Shown here: positions 1 to 5,755 of the stretch, piece by piece
Layout of the letters: each line of letters begins with the position of its first letter
How positions within the stretch are numbered: position 1 is the stretch's first letter
From: Minisyncoccota bacterium
GTDB lineage: Bacteria; Patescibacteriota; Minisyncoccia; Minisyncoccales; Minisyncoccaceae
Assembly: GCA_028711945.1 (NCBI GenBank)
Contig: JAQTRG010000022.1
Coordinates: forward strand, 1 to 8,388
Direction of reading: 5' to 3'
DNA length: 8,388 bases
The notes under the pieces: model-generated
Told to the model about the DNA's origin: nothing
Databases searched by the model: none
Seen by the model: the letters and a program-made list of their open reading frames with translations, nothing else
Translations under genes and position numbers: made by a program

Positions 1-17
1 CGACGCTCTTCCGATCT
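1..17 (+). other. Illumina adapter remnant at contig end
   Basis: The first 17 bases, CGACGCTCTTCCGATCT, are identical to the 3' end of the standard Illumina TruSeq/P5 read-1 adapter. They are a library artefact left on the contig. They interrupt the minus-strand gene that runs into this edge, so residues translated from these bases are not real. True sequence begins at about position 18. Confidence 0.96.
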
Positions 18-1601
18 CATTTTGCCTATAGTAAAAGCTACTTTTTCTCCCCATGCTTCAGCATAGTCAACTGTTTCTCCAATTGGAATTGTTCCTGAGT
101 ATTCTTCTTTTTTTATATCTCCCTCATATACAGAGCACACTTTATTATTTGCATCAGACTCAAATAACTGCATTGTCGGATCAGTTTCTTTAGTATAATC
201 ATTATTAAAATAGAATGTAGCTGGGTCTCCATCAAATAAAAAATGTTCTTTGCTGTCAGTTATTTCACAAACTCTTTTTTCTGTTGTCATAACTCCTTTT
301 AGACATTCTTCTGTCTCGCATTTAAAATCACTACAATATCTAGCATTAGAATACTTATCGCTAGATTTAGATACTACATGTTGGTTTTCTTCATCTTGAA
401 CTTTATTAAATTCAGCAAAAGTAATTCTTTCTCCTAATGGCTCTTTCATATTCTTCTCCGCTGTTTTCAAATCTTTTACTTGATTTTCAAAATATGCTTT
501 AAAAATTCCTAATCTTGCAGCTCCTTCGCTTATGGACATAAATGTCTTGTCTGTTTCTGGGTCTGGCAAACTTATAAGATTATTGTCATAACAATAATCC
601 TTTGGTTTTGCTCCTGTCAAAAGCTGCTGTATCTCTTGACTTTTACACTTTAGCTGCAATCTGTTCGGGCAAGGATCATATTTATATTGTTTTAAAGTCC
701 CATACATTGTAAATGTATTTGTAGAGCGAGCATTCTTGCATTCGTCGCTCTGGCTACCACAGCACCTACAAGTATTTGCCGTGGTGGGACAATATCCACA
801 TTCACTTTGAGGCAAGGGATTAGGAGGAGGGACAACTTCACATTCAAAACCTATTGGAAATTTATCTGGCCGATAATCACATCTACTACAAGTACACTTA
901 TTCATTTCGATATCTAATTCATGAATAAGTTTATTAAGATGTTCTTCTGTTTTTTTCTTTATCGCATCATTTAATAATTTCATGCAATAGAACATGTCTT
1001 TATCTAAAACACTATCTTTTTCGTCTATCTTTCCGTCTCCATTTAGATCGATAGTATCTCCAAGAACAGTCTTGCCTCCACTTTCAACATTATGATTATA
1101 CTTATAACAGGGAACAGCATTAAGCGTAGAAGAATTTCCAGCCAACACAGTCTCTGCTACTGTTCCGATTGGTATTTCTTGAAAGGTAAATGAGTCAACA
1201 GCAGGAGTTGCTGGTGTAGGAAAAACAACACTTGTCACGTCTTCCCAAAGAGAGGGAACATCTTGTATATTAATTATTTCTGGATTGATTGTTGTTAAAA
1301 GCAGATACGAACCTAACAAAACAGCCAAACCAATTAAGCTATTAGTTATTGTTTTCTTTGCTTTAGAAAGAGCAGATGAATTCCCCTGAGAATTCATTAT
1401 CTTGATTCCACTGACTATAATCGTTATAAAAGCTATAGCTCCTCCGATAATGATGGCCAGATTGTAAAAAAAGATTATTAATCCAGAAAAAGTAGTTGCA
1501 TCTGTAATTGTTTGTCCTGCTATCGTATAGCTAAAAGCAGCCACAGGAGAAGCAATTATTAAAAGAAGAAACAATACTGCTGATGGAATCTTATAATTCA
1601 T
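18..1601 (-). CDS. T4SS-pilin-like N-terminus fused to large Cys-rich exported domain (C-terminus missing)
   Basis: Reading the minus strand from the ATG at 1601-1599 gives 528 codons with no stop; the frame runs into the adapter, so the C-terminus is lost. Residues 1-22 are a signal peptide ending in VAA. Two hydrophobic helices follow, at about 40-65 and 86-104, joined by a short basic loop (KAKK), the layout of VirB2/TrbC-like T4SS pilins of Candidate Phyla Radiation bacteria. Beyond residue 110 the protein is hydrophilic and probably outside the membrane. It has 20 cysteines, all between residues 165 and 489, densest at 236-288 (CTCSRC, CGYC, CRCC), and a dockerin/EF-hand-type calcium loop at 185-196 (DLNGDGKIDEKD). 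The usual pilin is only about 100-130 residues, so this is a fusion or a pilin-like membrane anchor. It starts 9 nt after the upstream gene, so the two are probably co-transcribed. I do not recognise the large domain; a surface adhesin or a pilus-tip component is possible but unproven. Confidence 0.85.
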
Positions 1602-1610
1602 ATTTATATT

Positions 1611-1943
1611 TTAGCCCTCATCAAGATTAGATAATACAGACAAAGTCCACATAGGAAGAGCCCCTACATAGGGAATAAGCTCTGTAAATGTTGGCAGAGC
1701 AAACTTACCCCATTTGTGAGTAAATGCTTTTTTCAAATTATTTGTAACTCCTTTCTTTCTTTGACTACTTACCGGTTTTTTCCCTCTCATAAGAAGCCAC
1801 ACATTTATAAACATGATGCCAAGAATATCTGTTATCCCAAAATCATCTAATCCAAAACAAATCAAAATAATACCAACTAAGTCTAATCCTATTGCAAAGG
1901 GGAGCATAAACAAAGCTTCTGGACTGAATTTAATATGAAGCAT
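1611..1943 (-). CDS. Small membrane protein of the pilin operon, function unknown
   Basis: This 110-residue protein is encoded just upstream of the pilin-like fusion gene on the same strand. Two hydrophobic segments (about residues 11-32 and 36-52) are followed by a strongly basic stretch (RGKKPVSSQRKKG, 53-65) and a hydrophobic C-terminal segment (about 83-105) with several prolines. This suggests a polytopic inner-membrane protein with a cytoplasmic basic loop. I recognise no named family and no catalytic motif. Position and co-direction suggest a role in pilin insertion or in the secretion apparatus, which is inference. No Shine-Dalgarno sequence precedes the ATG. A candidate promoter lies only about 10 bases upstream, so the mRNA may be almost leaderless. 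Confidence 0.75.
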   Translation of the reverse strand: MLHIKFSPEALFMLPFAIGLDLVGIILICFGLDDFGITDILGIMFINVWLLMRGKKPVSSQRKKGVTNNLKKAFTHKWGKFALPTFTELIPYVGALPMWTLSVLSNLDEG

Positions 1944-1952
1944 ATTAATTCA

Positions 1953-1981
1953 ATTATACTTTATGTTTAATGAGTCTGCAA
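1953..1981 (-). promoter_or_regulatory. Candidate sigma70-type promoter for the left (pilin) operon
   Basis: On the minus strand a perfect TATAAT (1958-1953) lies 17 nt downstream of TTGCAG (1981-1976), a weak -35 element. Transcription would start about 3 nt before the ATG at 1943, giving a very short leader; this fits the lack of a Shine-Dalgarno sequence there. The region is AT-rich, so a chance match is possible. Confidence 0.45.
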
Positions 1982-2000
1982 ACCATGTTTATGACAGGTA

Positions 2001-2029
2001 TTGACAAAACTAATCAATTGTCTTATATT
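2001..2029 (+). promoter_or_regulatory. Promoter of the lipoprotein gene
   Basis: A consensus -35 box TTGACA (2001-2006) is followed after 17 nt by TATATT (2024-2029), which matches the -10 consensus at five of six positions. The predicted start is near 2036, giving a leader of about 54 nt before the ATG at 2090. A second TGACA lies one helical turn upstream (1992-1996), which might be part of an operator, although that is weak evidence. This is the best promoter in the window. Confidence 0.65.
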
Positions 2030-2089
2030 ATACACAGAGCCATTCCTCTTCAGACAGAGAGATGGCATTGAAATCTGGAGTTGGAGAAC

Positions 2090-2290
2090 ATGAAAAAAAT
2101 TCTTATTGTGGCACTTTGCATCATTGTTGTCGCCACCCTTGCAGTTTCAGGGTGTATAGACAACAGTCAAACCGTTGCTAAAGACAATGGGGCAGCTGTT
2201 CATCAGCAACCGACACCGTCGCCAACAAATAACAATGGCGGAAACGATGTAAATAAAGATTTTTATAACAGCACTAAACACTATAGATAA
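2090..2290 (+). CDS. Small secreted lipoprotein, function unknown
   Basis: The 66-residue product begins MKKILIVALC and has a hydrophobic h-region ending in the lipobox V19-S-G-C22, so it should be lipidated on Cys22 and held on the outer face of the membrane. The mature part is only about 45 residues, rich in Asn, Gln and Pro, with a PTPSPT linker and no recognisable domain. I chose ATG 2090 over the in-frame TTG at 2081 because it gives a standard signal peptide and because GGAG motifs lie just upstream (2077-2080 and 2083-2086). GC is about 43%, clearly above the neighbours, and CCG, GTC and GCC codons occur. With its own promoter and terminator it forms a separate unit between the two T4SS arms. 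Its size recalls VirB7-type lipoproteins, but there is no sequence evidence for that. The SGCI lipobox form is also common in archaeal lipoproteins. Confidence 0.72.
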   Translation: MKKILIVALCIIVVATLAVSGCIDNSQTVAKDNGAAVHQQPTPSPTNNNGGNDVNKDFYNSTKHYR

Positions 2291-2309
2291 CCCCTAACCG
2301 GGTTTTTTT
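2289..2309 (+). terminator. Probable intrinsic terminator after the lipoprotein gene
   Basis: AACCC (2289-2293, starting inside the TAA stop codon) can pair with GGGTT (2300-2304) around a 6-nt loop, and a run of seven T (2303-2309) follows. The stem is short, only 5 bp, so termination may be partial. The next promoter's -35 box starts 3 nt later. Confidence 0.55.
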
Positions 2310-2311
2310 AC

Positions 2312-2340
2312 TTGTTTTATCTTTTTATTTTTTATATAAT
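2312..2340 (+). promoter_or_regulatory. Candidate promoter for the VirB6-VirB4 operon
   Basis: TTGTTT (2312-2317) and a perfect TATAAT (2335-2340) are spaced by 17 nt, directly after the lipoprotein terminator. Transcription would start near 2347, about 10 nt before the ATG at 2357, where no Shine-Dalgarno sequence is visible. The short leader mirrors the left operon. AT-richness lowers certainty. Confidence 0.5.
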
Positions 2341-2356
2341 ACAACTAATACTATAT

Positions 2357-4150
2357 ATGAAAATTTTCAATCATATTTATTTTAAAAACTTATCTATTGT
2401 TTTAGTTTTATTTTTATTTTTTTTGATACCAACGATAGCTTCTGCTGATACAATTTGTCTTCCTCTTGATATTACTTGCTATTTTATTAATTTTGCTATA
2501 TATCTCATAAATGCTCTAGCTATATCATTGCTTTCAGTAGGAACTATGCTTTTAAGTGTTGTTATCGCTCCTGATTCCTGGTTTAGTCTTTGGGGATATA
2601 CTACTACCAATCCTATTATTGGTGTTGGATGGCCGATTTTAAGAAATCTAGCTAATGCAGCATTAATAATAGGACTAATCATAATAGCTATAAATATAAT
2701 TCTTGGAAATAATGAAGAGAAAGCAAAAAAATCTTTAATAGATTTTATTATTATAGCTTTACTTATAAACTTTACTCCTGCAATTTGTGCTTTTCTTATT
2801 GACAGCGCAAACATCTTAATGAACTCCTTTTTAACGGGAGGGATTAATAATACCTTTACTCAACAAATCAGCGCTTCTTTTGCTGAAATAAAAAATTTAG
2901 ACCAATGGAGTCAATTATTAAATTCTATATTCCTATTAGTTTTTTCGTTAATCGCCTTTGCTATATATTGCCTTTACGCTATTTTATTCGTTGCAAGACA
3001 TGTCGTTTTATGGATATTAGTTATAGTTTCTCCAGTAGCTTTCGCAACAAAAGTATTTCCACAATCAAAATATATAAATAGCTTTTTCCCAAGCATCATG
3101 CATTGGGATGATTGGTTGTCACAATTCATACAATGGTGCGTGATTGGAATTCCTGCTGGCTTGTTTATATATCTTTCTAACAAAGTGATAACATCAATGC
3201 CTGCTATTGACCCAAACTCAGATATTTTAATTATTTTAATAGCTAATATTGTTCCTATTATATTTCTTGTCGTTGGCTTCTTTATAACCATATCTTCTGG
3301 AGAAGCTGCCTTAAATAAGTTAAGTCCTCAACTAACTAGCATGGGACAAAAGGCTTTAGGAAAAGCAAGTAGTTTTGGTATGGGAATGGCTGGAGGAGTT
3401 GCTGGGGCATCAGCTGGAGGAATCGGAGGATATTTAAGCAAACAAGAAGCAAGAGCAGATGGAACATTTATTCCAAAAAGAGAACAAATAATAAATAGGA
3501 TGCAACAAGGATGGACTGGAGGAAAAGAGACGGCTACAAAAGAAGGAATCGTAGGAGGAACAATGCTTGCAGCAGGGCATGTTATCGGAGGAGCGGCTGG
3601 AGCAACTGAAGGAGGCGGAAAGTGGGCCATAAGAAGGGCTGCTGGCATGGGAGGGGAAGGATTAAAAAATAGTGTAATCGGTGGAGGGCAAAAAGGATGG
3701 ACAGATGGAGCTATAAAAACAGCTAGCAGACTTACCGGTGAGGCTGGGGGGGCACTCTATGGAGAATTAGAATATGACCCCGATTTTAAATATGATGCCA
3801 AAGGAAATATCGTATCACAAAACCCAACAACTAGGATGGAGCATGTGGCACAAAGAGCAGCAGAAGGTGGAACAAAAGGAGAAAGTACTCTTGGCAAAGC
3901 TGGAGCTATGGCTAGAGACGCAGCAAAAGGAGGAGCAAAAAATCTATTTGGAGAGATGACCAAAAATGTTGTAAAGAATAAAGAACAACCAGGAAAAAAG
4001 GAATTAATAAAAGACGCGAGAGATAAATTAAACAAAGCCAAAAGCCAATCAGAAGTCAGAGACATATATAATGGATTAACCCCAGAACAAAGAGACCTGC
4101 AAGAGATTAAAGACCATAAAGATAAAAAACTTGGTGAGACTCCTGCCTAA
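2357..4150 (+). CDS. VirB6/TrbL-family T4SS inner-membrane channel protein
   Basis: The predicted 597-residue protein begins with a signal peptide (hydrophobic core about 12-27, ASA site before Asp31). It has about six further hydrophobic segments up to residue 313, the polytopic arrangement of VirB6/TrbL proteins, which form the inner-membrane translocation platform. From residue 314 to the end it is soluble: first a Gly/Ala-rich region with many GG and GxxxG-like steps, then a charged Lys/Glu-rich helical tail. A motif GWT-x-G with a following TA recurs at residues 385 and 447, suggesting an internal repeat of about 62 residues. I chose ATG 2357 because upstream TTG 2312 lies in the -35 box and would add a second hydrophobic stretch. 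It is first in a five-gene run with PrgI and VirB4. The family call rests on topology, the Gly-rich tail and neighbours, not on catalytic motifs. Confidence 0.8.
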   Translation: MKIFNHIYFKNLSIVLVLFLFFLIPTIASADTICLPLDITCYFINFAIYLINALAISLLSVGTMLLSVVIAPDSWFSLWGYTTTNPIIGVGWPILRNLANAALIIGLIIIAINIILGNNEEKAKKSLIDFIIIALLINFTPAICAFLIDSANILMNSFLTGGINNTFTQQISASFAEIKNLDQWSQLLNSIFLLVFSLIAFAIYCLYAILFVARHVVLWILVIVSPVAFATKVFPQSKYINSFFPSIMHWDDWLSQFIQWCVIGIPAGLFIYLSNKVITSMPAIDPNSDILIILIANIVPIIFLVVGFFITISSGEAALNKLSPQLTSMGQKALGKASSFGMGMAGGVAGASAGGIGGYLSKQEARADGTFIPKREQIINRMQQGWTGGKETATKEGIVGGTMLAAGHVIGGAAGATEGGGKWAIRRAAGMGGEGLKNSVIGGGQKGWTDGAIKTASRLTGEAGGALYGELEYDPDFKYDAKGNIVSQNPTTRMEHVAQRAAEGGTKGESTLGKAGAMARDAAKGGAKNLFGEMTKNVVKNKEQPGKKELIKDARDKLNKAKSQSEVRDIYNGLTPEQRDLQEIKDHKDKKLGETPA

Positions 4151-4212
4151 AAGATTAATTATTTTATTATTAAACAAAACATTAAGACTTAAAAATTGTT
4201 CCTGTAACCAAT

Positions 4213-4680
4213 ATGAACTATCAAGAAAATTCTGAGGAATTCTTTTGGGAAAAATACGAAAAACTTCCTGACAATTTGAAAGAAGCTCTTTTTTCAGAGG
4301 AGAATTTTAATATTGTTTCCGAAATCTGCGTAAAAAATAATATTGTTGATGAGGAAGTAAAATCACAAATAATGAAATACATAGGAAAAACTCTCATGGG
4401 TCTTCTCCCTGTAAGAGAATTTTCTATAATCATTGAACTAGATTTAAATCTTGATGCATTGACTGCAAGAAACATAACTGCTGAAATCGACAGAAGAATT
4501 TTCAGCCATTTAAGAATTTCTTTAAACAAAGTATATGTTGAAAACATTGCGGAGAACGAAGAATTAAGCGATAATACAAAAGAAGAGGGGACAGAAAATA
4601 AAGAACAAATCTTGTCCAAGCAAAAGACAGAAGAAACAACAAATAATACAACCAATCCTTACAGGGAGCCATTAATATAA
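4213..4680 (+). CDS. Conserved-looking cytoplasmic protein of the T4SS operon, unknown function
   Basis: This 155-residue soluble protein has no signal peptide or membrane segment. Residues 18-30 (LPDNLKEALFSEE) open a mostly helical domain that runs to about residue 108, ending in a segment with DLNLDALTARNI and FSHLRISLNKVY. The last 45 residues are Glu-, Asn- and Thr-rich and probably disordered. I recall related sequences from Candidate Phyla Radiation bacteria, with an LP-x-x-L-x-E-A-[IL]-FS opening and an E-I-x-x-x-IF-x-x-[IL]-R-x-x-L ending. I know no assigned function, and this recollection would need a database search. It lies 62 nt after VirB6 and 1 nt before PrgI, so it is probably translated with the secretion genes, perhaps as a cytoplasmic accessory or regulator. 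No clear ribosome binding site precedes it. Confidence 0.7.
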   Translation: MNYQENSEEFFWEKYEKLPDNLKEALFSEENFNIVSEICVKNNIVDEEVKSQIMKYIGKTLMGLLPVREFSIIIELDLNLDALTARNITAEIDRRIFSHLRISLNKVYVENIAENEELSDNTKEEGTENKEQILSKQKTEETTNNTTNPYREPLI

Positions 4681-4681
4681 T

Positions 4682-5113
4682 ATGCAATATAGAGTTCCTC
4701 AATTCATAGAGCACGATGCCAAAATACTTGGCCCGCTTAATATGAAACAAAGCTTGTTGATAGGAGGAGTAATCGCCATTTGTTTTTTTCTATACTTCGC
4801 TATCGGACAAGAAAACTTCTTTCTTTTTCTTCTAATAGCTGCTGCATTGACTGGAATTGCTTTAGCTCTCGGTTTTGGACAAATACAAGGACAGCCCCTA
4901 CCAAAAGTAATGATAAACTTTGCCAACTTTAATGTTAACCCTAAAATGTTTCTATGGAAAAGGAAACAAACAACTGTGTATCTTTCTGTTAACAGGCAAG
5001 ACAGGCCTAATATACAAAAAACTATAGAAAAGAAATCTGACCTCAAGGTCGCTCCTCGTGGAAAAATTAATCAACTAATCAGACAAATAGATTTTGAAAA
5101 AACAGAAGAATGA
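4682..5113 (+). CDS. PrgI-family (VirB3-like) T4SS membrane protein
   Basis: The 143-residue product has the family signature at its N-terminus (VPQFIEHDAKILGPL, residues 5-19). Two close transmembrane helices follow at about 23-42 and 46-66, then a cytoplasmic domain containing a Phe/Asn-rich stretch, FLW (90-92) and a basic tail. PrgI proteins stand in for VirB3 in Gram-positive and Candidate Phyla Radiation T4SSs and sit next to the VirB4 ATPase, as here. The ATG lies 1 nt after the previous stop, and the TGA stop overlaps the next start as ATGA, so translational coupling on both sides is likely. Length is normal for the family (about 110-150 residues). Confidence 0.88.
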   Translation: MQYRVPQFIEHDAKILGPLNMKQSLLIGGVIAICFFLYFAIGQENFFLFLLIAAALTGIALALGFGQIQGQPLPKVMINFANFNVNPKMFLWKRKQTTVYLSVNRQDRPNIQKTIEKKSDLKVAPRGKINQLIRQIDFEKTEE

Positions 5114-5751
5114 TTAATAGAACGCCTGCTCAACAATTTATACCGATAGAACAAATCAGAGAAGGAGTAATGGTAATGAAAGATAAAACATTAAGAGGAG
5201 TTCTTTTGATTTCTTCTATTAACTTTGCGTTAAAATCCGACGAAGAACAGGAAGCTATTATCTACCAATTCCAAAACTTTTTGAATTCTTTAGACTTCTC
5301 CTGCCAAATAGTTGTTAATTCAAGAAAAGTAAACATCACTGGCTATATAGACAAAATTAAAGAATTAGAGGCAAAACAGAAAAACGAATTATTAAAAATA
5401 CAAACTGCAGAATACCGCATTTTTATTGAACAAATTATCGCTAACGGCTCAATCATGAGCAAAAACTTTTATATCGTTGTTCCATATTACCCAATGACTG
5501 AATTAACTAATGTCCCAGGAGCTACTGATCCAAACAGTAAAAGCGGGGAACTAACTGAAAAAAAATTCCAGACAGGAAAATATCAGTTATCACAAAGAAT
5601 GGAATATATTTCTTTAGGGATAAGAAGATGTGGATTAAAATCAATTGCTTTAAAATCAGAAGAACTAATAGAACTGCTTTGGGCATTGCATCATCCAAAA
5701 CAAGCAGAATTAGGATATTATCCTGATTTACCGCCAGAAGTAATATCATAA
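5110..5751 (+). CDS. TraC/VirB4 N-terminal-like protein (separate subunit)
   Basis: This 213-residue protein has no transmembrane segment, no signal peptide and no Walker motifs. Its opening (PIEQIREGVMVMKDKTLRGVL, about residues 12-32) and its end (LLWALHHPKQAELGYYPDLP, 189-208) resemble the N-terminal region of TraC/VirB4-type proteins. The gene overlaps PrgI by 4 nt and is followed after 4 nt by the ATPase gene. The lengths of this protein and the ATPase (213 + 593 = 806) add up to about the size of one typical VirB4. It therefore probably acts with the ATPase at the cytoplasmic base of the secretion channel. The two genes are in different frames. An in-frame stop just upstream of the ATPase start argues for a true split gene, although an old frameshift cannot be excluded. 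Confidence 0.8.
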   Translation: MINRTPAQQFIPIEQIREGVMVMKDKTLRGVLLISSINFALKSDEEQEAIIYQFQNFLNSLDFSCQIVVNSRKVNITGYIDKIKELEAKQKNELLKIQTAEYRIFIEQIIANGSIMSKNFYIVVPYYPMTELTNVPGATDPNSKSGELTEKKFQTGKYQLSQRMEYISLGIRRCGLKSIALKSEELIELLWALHHPKQAELGYYPDLPPEVIS

Positions 5752-5755
5752 AAAC

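Noticed and set aside
2081..2089. TTG start for the lipoprotein, three codons upstream
   Set aside because: ATG 2090 gives a normal MKK signal peptide, while the TTG overlaps the probable ribosome binding site.
2312..2356. Upstream TTG start for the VirB6-like gene
   Set aside because: It coincides with the proposed -35 box, has no ribosome site, and would put an extra hydrophobic stretch ahead of an otherwise complete signal peptide.
2479..4065. Several minus-strand frames of 102-111 codons opposite the VirB6 gene
   Set aside because: They mirror the codons of the real gene (Pro/Ala-rich opposite the Gly/Ala-rich tail, Ile-rich opposite the helices) and show no family features.
5111..5113. 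Alternative code with TGA as glycine (as in Gracilibacteria and SR1)
   Set aside because: The only TGA used as a stop forms a sensible ATGA overlap with the next gene, reading through it meets TAG after a few codons, and the other proteins are full length under the standard code.
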